Both the position numbers and the translations under genes were made by a program. The notes beneath the pieces are model-generated. The model had not been told where the DNA came from. It saw only the letters and a list, made by a program, of their open reading frames with translations, and made no database searches. From contig NZ_FOVZ01000001.1 in assembly GCF_900115295.1 (NCBI RefSeq), positions 1,240,001 through 1,304,000 of the forward strand: DNA of 64,000 bases, in the 5' to 3' direction. Origin of the DNA: Sphingomonas sp. OK281 (GTDB lineage: Bacteria; Pseudomonadota; Alphaproteobacteria; Sphingomonadales; Sphingomonadaceae). Of the stretch, positions 8,235 to 17,985 are shown piece by piece (within the stretch, counting starts at the first letter, position 1; each line of letters starts with the position of its first letter).

Positions 8235-11200
8235 ATGATCGGTTCAAGACGCGCTTTGTCGCTTAGTCGTGCCACGCTCATCACTGGCACGAGCATTGTC
8301 GCGCTAAGTGCGGCCGCCTCTCTCGCCTCGGCACAGTGCGCACCGGACCCGACCATCGCGAACGGTACGACGATCTGCTCGGGTACCGACGCGAACGGAT
8401 TGGTCGTGACGACGCCCAGCACGATCGTCGTCGCCGCCGACGCGACCGTCCTGAAGGGAGCTGCCCAGGCTGGAGCGATCGCGCTCTCCTCCTCGGCCCA
8501 GTCGTCCACGATCGCCATCCTGAACAATAACGGCACGATTTCGGCACCGGGCGGAACTGCGCTTGTCGCGCTCAACAATCCCGGTCGGGTGGGTGTCTCG
8601 TCGATCACGAATGCGGCTGGTGCGACGATAGCGGGATCTGCCGGCGCGATAAACGTGTGGTTCGGTCGCTTGACCAACGCCGGGACGATCGATGGCGGCA
8701 CCGGCAGTGCGATCGCTTTCCCGGGCACCGAGACCTCCGTGTTCCCCTCGGCAATCGTCAATAGCGGATCGATCCTGTCTAACGGAGCGGCGGCGACACT
8801 CGATCTGACCGCCTCCACGCCTCAACAGTTCAGCAACAGCGGCCGGATCATCAACGCCGGCACGGGCCTGGCGATCGACGCGGGAAGCCGCTCGCTCAAC
8901 CTGGTCAACGCGTCCGGCGGCGTGATCGGTAGCGGTGGCCCCATCGCGGTTCGCAGCACGTTTCAGGTGTCGCTGACCAACGCCGGGACGATCAACGGCG
9001 GCATCGTTGGCGGCGACGGCTTTCCGGACAGGATCGATACGCGCGCAGGGATCGTCAACGGGTCGATCATGCTCAACGGCGGCGACGACCGATTGATCAC
9101 GACGATCGGTCAGAACATGCTCATCGAAAACGTGACCGGCGCGGTCGACGGCGGCACCGGCACCGACCTGCTGGAATTGATCGTCGGGCAGAACCGCGTT
9201 CTCACGGACGTTACACTGCCGACCAATTTTGAAGTCCTGCAACTCGACCTGGTCAACGATGCCACGCTGACGCTGGCGGCGCAGCCACCTGCAGGAGGCT
9301 ATTTCGTCCGCGGCAACGGTACTGTGGTCGTCGGCACGGACCTGACCACGACGGCGGGGCCCGCCATCAGCAACAACTATGTTCAGGAGAATCTTGGACT
9401 CGAAGAGCTCCTGTTCGTGAACGACCGTAAAGTCACCGCGACGCTCACGCGGTCCTTCGACTCCGCGGTCGCCCTGCGGGTCACCACGGCGGTCAACAGC
9501 GGAACGATCACCGCGATCAACGGGAACGGTGTTTCGTTTCAAAAGGCGACCAGCGACCTTCTGTTCACCAACAGCGGCACGATCGTTGCGACCAACACCG
9601 GCGCGATCGTCGGCGGCGTGTTGCAGAACACTGGCACGATCCGTTCGCTTACGGGAACGGCCGTCAGCAACGACCTTGGCGGCGGTGGAGTGCGTGCCGA
9701 CACGTCGACCAACAGCGGCGTGGTCGATGGCGTGACGACCGGATATGGGCTCAGCTCGCTCGTGCTGGTGAACAGTGGCCGGATCACCGCATCGAACGGC
9801 GTCGGTCTCGCCATGAGCGGAGCGACGCTCGACAACCGCGTTGGCGGGATCGTCTCGGGTACGCAGGCAGCAATTCGAAGCGACGGCTTCTTCGAGAACT
9901 ATGTCGCCAACGCCGGGACGATCAACGGCAATGTCGATTTCGGCTCGGCAAGTTCGTCGAGTTCGGCACGGGATTGGTTCATCGATCGCGGCGGCACCGT
10001 GAATGGTGACGTCCGCATGGGCGGCGGCGACGATCTCTTCGTCACCGATCTCGCGCGTCCGTCGGGCGGGGTCACAGGCACGATCGATGGCGGCACCGGC
10101 TTCGACATCTTCCGGTATCGCACGAGCGTGAACGCGCAGGCAGTCATTGCCCCGCGTGCGACATTCGAAGGTGTCGGTTACGAGGTTGCGGGCGGCGCGA
10201 AACTGACGTTGACGAGCGCCAGCGCGCTCGACCTTCCATTGAGCTTCGCGGGCACCGGAACGATCGACGTGACCGCCGACTTGACTGGTGCCGGCCGACC
10301 GTTGATCGATGCCTCGATACTGGCGCTCCCGGGATATTCGGGCCTGGGATATTCGGGCCTGGGGGACGATCTTCCCGTCAATGCCCTTTCGATCGTCAGC
10401 CGCGGAACGCTGACCGCCGCTAGTGGGCCCAGCGCGAGCCTGGCTGTCGTGTACGGCACGAGCACGTCCAACTTCGAAAATGCGGGCACGATCGACGCAG
10501 GCTCGACGGCATTCGCCGCGGTGCGGTCTTGGAACGGCGTCACCAATTCCGGGACCATTCTTCTCAACGGCAATTATGCCGTCACCGACGCGGAATCCCT
10601 CATCAACAGCGGGACGATCCGCACGGCAACGGGCGCCACCGCGTCGAACGGCACGCTCGATGTGCGATCCGTCACCAACAGCGGCATGATCAACGTCACA
10701 GGCATCGCCATATCGCTGCCGAACGCCGGGACTGTCAGCAATTCGGGCGTGATCATCAGCACGGGAGATGCTGCGATCACCGGCAACGGCACCGTGGACA
10801 ACCTGGCGTCGGGAACGATCAGCGGCAGCACGGTGACCGGTGCCGTCCAGATGAGCGGAGGCAGACTGGCCAATGCAGGCGCCATCATCGGCTCGGTCGA
10901 CATGGGCTATACTCCGTTCGGGCAATCGTTCGCATCGGGCACCTATGTCGCCAACGGCGGTACGATCGCAGGTAACCTTACCTTCGGCTCGGGCACCGAC
11001 ACGCTGATCGTGACGGGTTCGACGACCGGCGTCAGCGGCACGATCGATGGCGGCGCGGGAATCGACACGATCACGCTCGATAAGGGAAGCGCCGGCGCGG
11101 CAATGTTCGCCGGCGCCAGCAATTTCGAGCGTTTGACGGTTGCCAACGGGAATTGGACGCTGACGGGGCCGCAAACCTATTCTCGCGGCACGTCTATCGC

Positions 11201-14200
11201 CAGCGGTGCCAGCCTGACCGCGACGGCCCCCGCATTCGGCAGCAATGTTTCCAATTCCGGCGCGCTGATCTTCGATCAGGGCACCTCCGCAACTTTCGCC
11301 GGAACGATCACCGGTACCGGCACAGTGACGAAGGCAGGCGCCGGCACGCTGACGCTTGGCGCCCAGACCTATACCGGCGCGACCACTGTGACCGCGGGCA
11401 CGCTCGCGCTCACCGGCAGCCTCGCGAGCACCGACCTGACCGTCGCGAGCGGCGCGATCCTCACGAGCGCGATGGGCACGACGCTTACCGTGCCCGGCAA
11501 TCTGACGGTCACGAACGCAGGGACGATTTCGTCCACTAACGCGACAGGCCGTGCGATCAACGTCTCGGGCGGCGCAACTGTCCGCACCATCACGATCAAC
11601 AACCAAGCTGGTGGCATGATCACCAGCGGCGATGACGCCATCCGCATCAACGTCAATCCGACCGGAGGGACGATCGTCGTCAACAATGCGGGCACGATTC
11701 AAACGACGAACGGCGGCCAGGCGCTCGATTTCGACGCAGCTGCGTCGGGCGGCGCGTCGATCGTCATCAACAACTATGCCGGCGGGGTGATCCAGTCATT
11801 CGGCCAGGACGCGATCCGTCCGGGACAAGGGGCGATCGTCACCAATGCCGGGCTGATCCGCTCCGATGGCGCTGCCAACAACAATTACGACGGCATCGAC
11901 TGGCAGGCGAAGACCGGCGTCGTCGTCAACGCGGCGACCGGGACGATCTCCGGCCTGCGTCACGGTATCACCAGCGACACCGCGGTCGACGTCACCAATT
12001 ACGGCCTGATCCAGGGCCGCAACGGATCGGGGGTAGGGTCGGACGGCACGGGCGTCGTCACCAACTACGGCACGATCACCGGCGCATGGGACGGTGTTGC
12101 CACCAATGGTGACGGCGATGGCGTGGATATCGACCGGATCGGCACGGTCCGGAATTTCGGCACGATCCGCGGGCTGAGCGCAAGCGGTGTCGATTCGGGC
12201 GGCCAGCCCAACGGTGCGGAGGGCATCGCCATCGGCGGTGGCCGCATCGAGAACGCGGCGGGCGCGATCATCGCCGGCGCCAGCCGCGGCATCCTGGTCG
12301 ACGATGGTTCGGCCGGCAGCGCCTACGGCGCGACCACGATCGTCAACGCCGGCACCGTCCAGGGTGGTACGAGCGCCGCGATCACGCTGGTCGGCGCGTT
12401 CGATGACATGGTCGTCAATTCGGGCAGCATCGTCGGCGGCAGCAACGGCAGCGCGATCGACCTAGGGGCGGGTAACGATATACTCGCGTTGATGCCGGGT
12501 TCATCGATCACTGGCCGTGTCGATGCCGGGGCTGGTAACGATCAGGTGATCCTGGCCGGTTCCGGCACCGGTAGTTTTGCGGGCACCGTGAATTTCGAGC
12601 GGCTCGACGTCGCGTCCGGCAACTGGACGCTCACGGCCGCTTCGAATTTCGTCAACGGCACCGGCATTGCCGCCGGCGCGACGCTCGCGGGCGCGACGAC
12701 GACACTGACCGGCGCGATTGCCGATGCGGGGACGCTGCGCATCGACCAGACGGTTGATGGCGTGTTCGGCGCGACGCTGACGGGCACCGGATCGCTTGTG
12801 AAGGCCGGCACGGCCAGCGTCGTGATCGGTAACCAGACGGGCTTTACCGGCGCGACGAGCATCCAGTCGGGACGCCTGCTGGTCGCCGGCACACTGCCTT
12901 CCGCGGTGACGGTCCAGTCTGGCGGCACGCTCGGCGGCAGCGGAACGGTCGCCAGCGCCACGGTCGCCAGCGGCGGGACGATCGCGCCGGGTGCGAGCAT
13001 CGGGACGCTGTCGATCGCCGGCAATTTTGTCCAGCAGGCGGGATCGACCTATGCAGCGGAGATCGATGCGGCAGGCCTGTCCGACCGGATCATCGTCGGC
13101 GGGACCGCGACGCTACAGCCGGGCGCGCAGCTGGCGATATCGGGCACCGCCGGCCCGATCGGCACGCGCTACACGCTTCTGGCCGCGGTGGGCGGGGTGA
13201 CCGGCACCTACGCCGTGACCCAGTCGGGCGCGGGCAGCAGCGAACTGCGCTTCGGCTATACCGGGACCGCGGTGGTCGCGCAGGTCGCACGTACGGGTAC
13301 CGGACTGCTCGGCCTCGCGCGAACCACCAACCAGACGAGGCTGGCCGCGGCATTCGCGCCGCTCGGCGTGGGCAATGCAGCGTATGCGGCGCTGACGCTG
13401 GTGCCGGACGGCGACACCGTTACGCACGCGTTCGACCTCCTTACTGGCGAGGTCCATGCGTCGCTGCGCGCAGCCACGGTGCACGATGCGCAGATCGTCC
13501 AGGGTATCGTCGTGGCGCGGACTCTGGCCGGCGACCAGCCCAGCGGGTTGTGGGGCACCTTGCTCGGCAATAGTGGCGATGACGATGGCAGCAGCGATGC
13601 AGCGGCAGTCCACCGCCACACGTTCGGCGGGATCGGCGGGTTCGACATCGGCTTCGGCGATGGCGATGCGGCGCATGGCCGTGTCGGCGTCGCGGGTGGC
13701 TATACGCGGACCAAGCTGGCGGTCGATGCGCGCGCGAGCGACGCGACGGCCAAGGCGATCCACCTGCTCGGCTATGCCGGGGGCAGCTATGGCGCAATCC
13801 GGGTCCGTGCTGGGCTCGGTTATGCCTGGACCGACAACCGCACCGACCGGTTCGTCGCCTTTCCCGGCTTCGCTGATCGCCTGCGCGGAGACTATGACGG
13901 CAGCACCGCGCACAGCTATGTCGAGGCAGGCTATGCGGTGCCGTTCGGCGGTGGCAGCGTCGAGCCGTTCGGCGCATTCCAGGCGTTCAGGGTCCGTACC
14001 GACGGCTTTGCCGAAATCGGCGGTGTGTCGGCACTGACCGTCGCCAAGCGCACCGAGTCCTTCGCCTTTGCAAGTGCGGGTCTGCGGTTCGACACGCCGA
14101 TCGTTGACGGACTGTCCGCACGTGGCGTTGGGGCGTGGCAGCGGCGCGTCGAAGGCGTGGCACCAAGCAACGTGGCGCGGTTCGCTGCCGGTGGAGGGAC

Positions 14201-14366
14201 GTTCGACATTGTCGGCGTTCCGCTGTCGCGCGATGCCGTGGCTGCGGGAATCGATTTGGTCTGGGCCCCCGCTGCAAACATCCGACTGACCTCGAGCTAT
14301 GCCGGGGTGATCGGCAGCCGCAGCGAAGACAGCACGTTCCGGCTGAGCGCAAGCATCGGGTTCTGA
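8235..14366 (+). CDS. Giant type V autotransporter with beta-barrel domain
   Basis: A 2043-residue secreted adhesin-like protein. Residues 1-33 form a signal peptide (SRATLITGTSIVALSAAASL ending ASAQ). The passenger, about 34-1760, is a long beta-helix built from imperfect NSGTI / NAGTI turns. Two autotransporter-associated strand repeats lie near 1020-1065 (GTGTVTKAGAGTLTLGAQTY) and 1515-1600 (TGSLVKAGTASVVIGNQTGF). Asp/Gly-rich turns such as GGDDRLI and GAGNDQVIL resemble calcium-binding loops. Residues from about 1768 to the end are the autotransporter barrel, ending SASIGF with the sorting Phe. The ribosome site is GGGGG. It is monocistronic with a terminator-like hairpin after it. A role in adhesion or biofilm is inference from the family. 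Confidence 0.92.
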   Translation: MIGSRRALSLSRATLITGTSIVALSAAASLASAQCAPDPTIANGTTICSGTDANGLVVTTPSTIVVAADATVLKGAAQAGAIALSSSAQSSTIAILNNNGTISAPGGTALVALNNPGRVGVSSITNAAGATIAGSAGAINVWFGRLTNAGTIDGGTGSAIAFPGTETSVFPSAIVNSGSILSNGAAATLDLTASTPQQFSNSGRIINAGTGLAIDAGSRSLNLVNASGGVIGSGGPIAVRSTFQVSLTNAGTINGGIVGGDGFPDRIDTRAGIVNGSIMLNGGDDRLITTIGQNMLIENVTGAVDGGTGTDLLELIVGQNRVLTDVTLPTNFEVLQLDLVNDATLTLAAQPPAGGYFVRGNGTVVVGTDLTTTAGPAISNNYVQENLGLEELLFVNDRKVTATLTRSFDSAVALRVTTAVNSGTITAINGNGVSFQKATSDLLFTNSGTIVATNTGAIVGGVLQNTGTIRSLTGTAVSNDLGGGGVRADTSTNSGVVDGVTTGYGLSSLVLVNSGRITASNGVGLAMSGATLDNRVGGIVSGTQAAIRSDGFFENYVANAGTINGNVDFGSASSSSSARDWFIDRGGTVNGDVRMGGGDDLFVTDLARPSGGVTGTIDGGTGFDIFRYRTSVNAQAVIAPRATFEGVGYEVAGGAKLTLTSASALDLPLSFAGTGTIDVTADLTGAGRPLIDASILALPGYSGLGYSGLGDDLPVNALSIVSRGTLTAASGPSASLAVVYGTSTSNFENAGTIDAGSTAFAAVRSWNGVTNSGTILLNGNYAVTDAESLINSGTIRTATGATASNGTLDVRSVTNSGMINVTGIAISLPNAGTVSNSGVIISTGDAAITGNGTVDNLASGTISGSTVTGAVQMSGGRLANAGAIIGSVDMGYTPFGQSFASGTYVANGGTIAGNLTFGSGTDTLIVTGSTTGVSGTIDGGAGIDTITLDKGSAGAAMFAGASNFERLTVANGNWTLTGPQTYSRGTSIASGASLTATAPAFGSNVSNSGALIFDQGTSATFAGTITGTGTVTKAGAGTLTLGAQTYTGATTVTAGTLALTGSLASTDLTVASGAILTSAMGTTLTVPGNLTVTNAGTISSTNATGRAINVSGGATVRTITINNQAGGMITSGDDAIRINVNPTGGTIVVNNAGTIQTTNGGQALDFDAAASGGASIVINNYAGGVIQSFGQDAIRPGQGAIVTNAGLIRSDGAANNNYDGIDWQAKTGVVVNAATGTISGLRHGITSDTAVDVTNYGLIQGRNGSGVGSDGTGVVTNYGTITGAWDGVATNGDGDGVDIDRIGTVRNFGTIRGLSASGVDSGGQPNGAEGIAIGGGRIENAAGAIIAGASRGILVDDGSAGSAYGATTIVNAGTVQGGTSAAITLVGAFDDMVVNSGSIVGGSNGSAIDLGAGNDILALMPGSSITGRVDAGAGNDQVILAGSGTGSFAGTVNFERLDVASGNWTLTAASNFVNGTGIAAGATLAGATTTLTGAIADAGTLRIDQTVDGVFGATLTGTGSLVKAGTASVVIGNQTGFTGATSIQSGRLLVAGTLPSAVTVQSGGTLGGSGTVASATVASGGTIAPGASIGTLSIAGNFVQQAGSTYAAEIDAAGLSDRIIVGGTATLQPGAQLAISGTAGPIGTRYTLLAAVGGVTGTYAVTQSGAGSSELRFGYTGTAVVAQVARTGTGLLGLARTTNQTRLAAAFAPLGVGNAAYAALTLVPDGDTVTHAFDLLTGEVHASLRAATVHDAQIVQGIVVARTLAGDQPSGLWGTLLGNSGDDDGSSDAAAVHRHTFGGIGGFDIGFGDGDAAHGRVGVAGGYTRTKLAVDARASDATAKAIHLLGYAGGSYGAIRVRAGLGYAWTDNRTDRFVAFPGFADRLRGDYDGSTAHSYVEAGYAVPFGGGSVEPFGAFQAFRVRTDGFAEIGGVSALTVAKRTESFAFASAGLRFDTPIVDGLSARGVGAWQRRVEGVAPSNVARFAAGGGTFDIVGVPLSRDAVAAGIDLVWAPAANIRLTSSYAGVIGSRSEDSTFRLSASIGF

Positions 14367-14382
14367 TGTTCTGCGGCGTCAG

Positions 14383-14407
14383 GATGGGCCGGAGGTTCCG
14401 GCCCATC
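14383..14407 (+). terminator. Terminator-like hairpin after the autotransporter gene
   Basis: Ten-bp perfect inverted repeat GATGGGCCGG / CCGGCCCATC with a 5-base loop, 17 bases after the autotransporter stop. No U-tract follows. Confidence 0.6.
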
Positions 14408-14741
14408 GGCGCCAAGGCCTTCCCATCGCGCAGTCCGTCCCGGTCAAATCGCTTGTATCACGGGCGCGAGCCAGCGCATGATCGCTTGAGACGTGCCCAG
14501 GTGCGCCGGCCGCATTACGCGCTTCTCGTTTAGAGGGACGGCTCGTCCTGCGCGGTCACTTTGTCGCCAATCGAAAGACATTGCGCCGCTACATCAGCGA
14601 GGTTGCAGCTGACGTTCATAGGCAATGGGAGGAAAGAGGACGTTCGCTGCCGAAGTCGACTGCCTCGGGCACGAGAAGCAAGCCAGCCATTTGCCTTGCC
14701 GTGCGGCTACGGGCTAGTGCGCGACGCGCAGGAGATAATGC
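14408..14741. other. Intergenic stretch, no gene seen
   Basis: No credible reading frame. The only clear element is the strong ribosome site AGGAG just before the ATP-grasp ATG at 14742. A promoter for that gene must lie here, but none is obvious. Confidence 0.5.
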
Positions 14742-15839
14742 ATGAAAACAGCGCCGGTCGCCATCCTCTACCAAGCGCTTCCGCCACCGATGATCGACGG
14801 ATTGCGAAAGGACGCAAAGCCGGGCGGATATTCTGATGGCGGCGCCGACATCGCTTTCGCATTGCGGACGGCAGGCGTGGATGTGGTCACGCCCGCCTCC
14901 TTGCCAGACCCTTCCAAGGCACTCGACTGGGTGTTCCCGGACACGGACGGGGGCATCCGTAGCGCAGGCGCTGCGGGCGCATCGGTCCTGTGGGCGAACA
15001 CGGTCCTGTTCGAAGGACATCCGCTCGAGACGGCAATGGGCGACTTCGCGATCGTCGGGCAGCTTCCCGCAGCAATGCAGGCGTTCGACGACAAGTTCGA
15101 AACCAACCACCATCTTGCCGAGGCCGGCCTGCCGGTAGCGCGATCGTTTCTGCTGTCAGGCACGGGCAAGGAGAACGTCTGTGCGCTAGCGGATGTCGAG
15201 GAGGCGTGCGCCGCCCGCGGCATGTCCTTTCCGATGATCGTAAAGCCGGTGCGTGGGCGTGGCAGCCAGGGCGTCACCTTGGTGGAAAGCCTCGGCGACT
15301 TGCGCGATGCCGCGACTGCGTTGATCGAGGCCGCCGCCTTCGGCGACATGCTGATGGTGGAAGAATTTCTTGGGGGGGACGAGATGACCGTCACCGTCAT
15401 GCCGCCTGCATCCCCACGTCCGGATGGTTCGCGGGCCTTGACGCACTGGGCATTGCCGCCCGTCTACCGCTTCGATCAGCGCGGCGGCGTAGCCCCGTAT
15501 AACGGCGACGTTCCGGTTACCGCCAACAGCATCGCGATCGGCCTCGAGCGGCTGCGCGATCCCGCGATCGTGGCGATGATCGACAGCTGCGTGTCGGCAG
15601 CCGCGCTGGTCGACGCCCGCACCGCGATCCGGATCGATTGCCGGGCCGATCGCCATGGCACGTTCAAATTGTTCGACCTCAACATGAAACCCAACATGAC
15701 GGGGCCAGGCCGCCCAGGGCGCGAAGATCAGGATTGCCTATCGGCAATCGCCGCCCGCGCCGAGGGGTGGAGCTACGTCGATCTTCTGCTGGCGATGCTT
15801 GCCGCCAAATGGAAGTTCGGGCCATCGAACGGGGTTTAG
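14742..15839 (+). CDS. Orphan ATP-grasp domain ligase
   Basis: A 365-residue ATP-grasp protein related to D-Ala-D-Ala-ligase and carboxylate-amine ligases. The N-terminal third is a substrate/pre-ATP domain (GGYSDGGADIAFALRTAGVD). The ATP-binding part has DDKFETNHHLAEAGLPVARS, the nucleotide loop FPMIVKPVRGRGSQGVTLV, and a MVEEFLGGDEMTVTVMPP strand with the adenine-contact Glu. The C-terminal metal site shows IRIDCRAD and DLNMKPNMTGPGRPGRED. It stands alone with no peptide precursor, carrier or protease gene next to it, so substrate and product are unknown. It starts at ATG with ribosome site AGGAG. The usual length for small ATP-grasp ligases is 300-400, so it looks complete. Confidence 0.85.
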   Translation: MKTAPVAILYQALPPPMIDGLRKDAKPGGYSDGGADIAFALRTAGVDVVTPASLPDPSKALDWVFPDTDGGIRSAGAAGASVLWANTVLFEGHPLETAMGDFAIVGQLPAAMQAFDDKFETNHHLAEAGLPVARSFLLSGTGKENVCALADVEEACAARGMSFPMIVKPVRGRGSQGVTLVESLGDLRDAATALIEAAAFGDMLMVEEFLGGDEMTVTVMPPASPRPDGSRALTHWALPPVYRFDQRGGVAPYNGDVPVTANSIAIGLERLRDPAIVAMIDSCVSAAALVDARTAIRIDCRADRHGTFKLFDLNMKPNMTGPGRPGREDQDCLSAIAARAEGWSYVDLLLAMLAAKWKFGPSNGV

Positions 15840-15980
15840 CTACGCCCGTTATCTATCGGGCTTGAGCTTCCTGGACCTTCGCGGTCTAAGAGGCCCACAC
15901 CCGGTCATGCAAGCCGGCTGGCCGCTACTTAATTACCGCCGCGCTCATTGGTCGCCAAGCATTTTCAAACGGAGGCCCCA

Positions 15981-16008
15981 CCGCTTCGTCCTATCCCTGT
16001 CGAAGCGG
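15981..16008. repeat. Hairpin, possible REP-like element or bidirectional terminator
   Basis: CCGCTTCG and CGAAGCGG form a perfect 8-bp stem around a 12-base loop, between the convergent ends of the ATP-grasp gene and the FAD monooxygenase. The loop and arm (CCCTGTCGAAG) resemble short dispersed palindromes common between convergent genes in sphingomonads. Only one copy is visible in this window. Confidence 0.45.
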
Positions 16009-16031
16009 AAACGAACGAACGGATCGGCCCC

Positions 16032-17159
16032 CTAAAACCCCATATCGCCCGCTGCAATCTTCTGATTACGCTCAGCAAGCTCAGCCTCGTCCGCGGGGCA
16101 CATCATCGACATCCCATTGCTTGTCGCCCGCTCCTGCACCTCTTCGACAAAGGGCCGCAACCCATCTTCATAGTGCCGGAAAGCTGCGGCGTGGTCGCCG
16201 GGGTAATGGTCCAGCGCCGCGGCCAGCCGTCCCGCGCCGATGATCGCCATCGAGCCCCCGAAGCCGGCGAGTGGCGAGACGCAATAGCCCGCATCGCCGA
16301 CCAACGTGACGCGCCCATGAGACCAGCTCGGCATCCTGATCTGGTTGATCCGATCGAAGTAGAAATCGTCGTCGTCGGCCACGCTAGCGAGCATCGCGGG
16401 CACCTTCCAGCCGAGCCCGTCGAACCGCTCCTGAATCAGGCGGCGTTGCTGCGCCCGATCGCGATAGTCGTAGTCGATCTCGCCTTCGGTCCGAAAACCG
16501 AACCCGATATCAGTCCGATCGTCATAGCCATTCAGCATCGCCATCCGGCCCGGCACGCTGAAGACCTCCGACACGTTCGCGGACAGCAGCCCGGTCTGCG
16601 CGACCACCTTCAGGAAGAAGTAACCGCCCATGAAATAGGTAAATTGGTCGCTCTCGCCGAAGATGAGCTTACGCGTGTTCGACCGATTGCCGTCGCACCC
16701 GAAGACCAGGGCGAAGTCGCGCCGCTCGCCATCGTCGAAGGTGACCGAGACAGCGCCCTGCCCTTCCTCCAGCCGATCGATCGACCGGCCAAACTGCAGC
16801 TCGACACCGTCCGCGACGGCACCGAACAGGATATCCAGCAGGTCGTCACGGTGGATCTCGTAACGCCCGGGCGATGCCTCATCGCTGTCGACACCGACGG
16901 TGCCCAGCGTGAAGTCGTCCACGTCCTTGAACGCAAAATGGCGAGGAGGCAGCGCCTTGGCGCGTACCGCGTCGGCGAGGCCCATGCGAGCTAGGATGTC
17001 GATCGTCTCACCTTCGATGTCGACGGGTGTCCCTCCTCGCCGAAGCCCTTTAGCGACCTCGACGATGGTGACCCGGTAGCCGAGCCGGTTCAGCCAATAT
17101 GCGGTCGCAAGGCCAGCAAAGCTGGCGCCGCTGACGAGAACGGCGGTTGACGAAGCCAT
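16032..17159 (-). CDS. FAD-dependent aromatic-type monooxygenase
   Basis: A 375-residue class A flavoprotein monooxygenase. The Rossmann start reads VLVSGASFAGLATAYWLNRL, a GxSxAG variant typical of this subgroup. A central FGCDGNRSNTRK holds the DG motif that binds FAD and NADPH, and VTLVGDAGYCVSPLAGFGGS holds the GD motif contacting FAD ribose. The usual length is 370-400. It hydroxylates or epoxidises a small aromatic or polycyclic substrate with NADPH and oxygen; the substrate is unknown. It is divergent from the TetR gene 53 bases away, which most likely represses it. Confidence 0.9.
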   Translation of the reverse strand: MASSTAVLVSGASFAGLATAYWLNRLGYRVTIVEVAKGLRRGGTPVDIEGETIDILARMGLADAVRAKALPPRHFAFKDVDDFTLGTVGVDSDEASPGRYEIHRDDLLDILFGAVADGVELQFGRSIDRLEEGQGAVSVTFDDGERRDFALVFGCDGNRSNTRKLIFGESDQFTYFMGGYFFLKVVAQTGLLSANVSEVFSVPGRMAMLNGYDDRTDIGFGFRTEGEIDYDYRDRAQQRRLIQERFDGLGWKVPAMLASVADDDDFYFDRINQIRMPSWSHGRVTLVGDAGYCVSPLAGFGGSMAIIGAGRLAAALDHYPGDHAAAFRHYEDGLRPFVEEVQERATSNGMSMMCPADEAELAERNQKIAAGDMGF

Positions 17160-17212
17160 GAGAATGTCCCCAAACTGGATCTAGACTCATTATGTACTCG
17201 GTATAGATAAGT
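17160..17212. promoter_or_regulatory. Divergent promoter between FAD monooxygenase and TetR
   Basis: An A/T-rich 53-base spacer. On the minus strand it shows a possible -35 TTGCAT, beginning just inside the TetR start, and -10 TACATA 16 bases apart. A weak inverted repeat TACT-N11-AGTA is present. A TetR operator is expected here, but no strong palindrome was found. Confidence 0.4.
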
Positions 17213-17872
17213 ATGCAAGCTATGAATAATCTGGGTACGGACCGGAGAACGCGGAAGCGCCTGGCGACACGCCAGGCGATATCCAACGTCGCCACGCGCC
17301 TATTCATGGAGCGCGGCTTCGATCAGGTGACGATCGACGAGATCGCCGACGCGGCGGACGTCGGACGCATGACGGTGTTCAACCATTTCCCACGCAAGGA
17401 AGACATGTTCTTCGACCGCGAGCAGGACGGACACGATCTGGCGTTCGAGGCCATCCGGTCGCGGGCACCCGGAACTTCGCCTGTCCAAGCTCTGGGGGTG
17501 CTCGCGCACCAGATGATCGAGGAGCCGTCGGATGCATTTCCGCTGTTCGCGGACACCCGAACGTTCGTCGAAACGGCGCAGGCGAGCGAGCCGTTGAAAG
17601 CACGTGCGCGACAGATGCGCGACGACTTCGTGCGTGCCTTGGCTGGCGTATTGGCAGACGGTGTTGGACGCGCCGCCGATGATCCCGAGGCATACCTCGC
17701 GGCCGGACTGATCGCAGCAACGTGGAGTATCGCGTTCACACGGGCGCACGCTGAACTGAGCGCCACCGGCAACGTCGAGGCGGCGAAGGGTATCTTCCTG
17801 GGCCTGATCGATCGCGGGGTCATCGGCACGCATGCTGCCCTGGGAGGAACGCCATTCTCAGGCGCCGTATGA
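17213..17872 (+). CDS. TetR/AcrR family transcriptional repressor
   Basis: A 219-residue TetR protein. The N-terminal helix-turn-helix occupies about residues 12-58: RQAISNVATRLFMERGFDQV, TIDEIADAADVGRMTVFNHF, PRKEDMF. The C-terminal ligand domain is divergent, as usual. It starts at ATG 17213 or ATG 17222; neither has a strong ribosome site. Position and orientation imply local control of the adjacent FAD monooxygenase, with a substrate or product as inducer (inference). Confidence 0.9.
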   Translation: MQAMNNLGTDRRTRKRLATRQAISNVATRLFMERGFDQVTIDEIADAADVGRMTVFNHFPRKEDMFFDREQDGHDLAFEAIRSRAPGTSPVQALGVLAHQMIEEPSDAFPLFADTRTFVETAQASEPLKARARQMRDDFVRALAGVLADGVGRAADDPEAYLAAGLIAATWSIAFTRAHAELSATGNVEAAKGIFLGLIDRGVIGTHAALGGTPFSGAV

Positions 17873-17985
17873 ACCAGGAATCGCCATCGAGGCTCGGCTA
17901 ACGCGTCTCCGGAACGGCCGCTCTTTCATGCTTGGGCCTGGGCAGGCGACAAGCCTTCTTCCAGTGCGACGAAAGGGCCGCAGCT

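Noticed and set aside
8304-11702. A 1132-codon open frame on the minus strand
   Set aside because: It is the antisense of the autotransporter passenger; repetitive high-G+C codons keep it open. Composition is Arg/Asp/Ala-rich with no domain, and the plus strand has signal peptide and barrel.
8700-12500. Possible CRISPR-like or satellite repeats
   Set aside because: The repeated NAGTI/NSGTI-coding units are degenerate, in frame and without regular spacers; they are coding repeats of a beta-helix.
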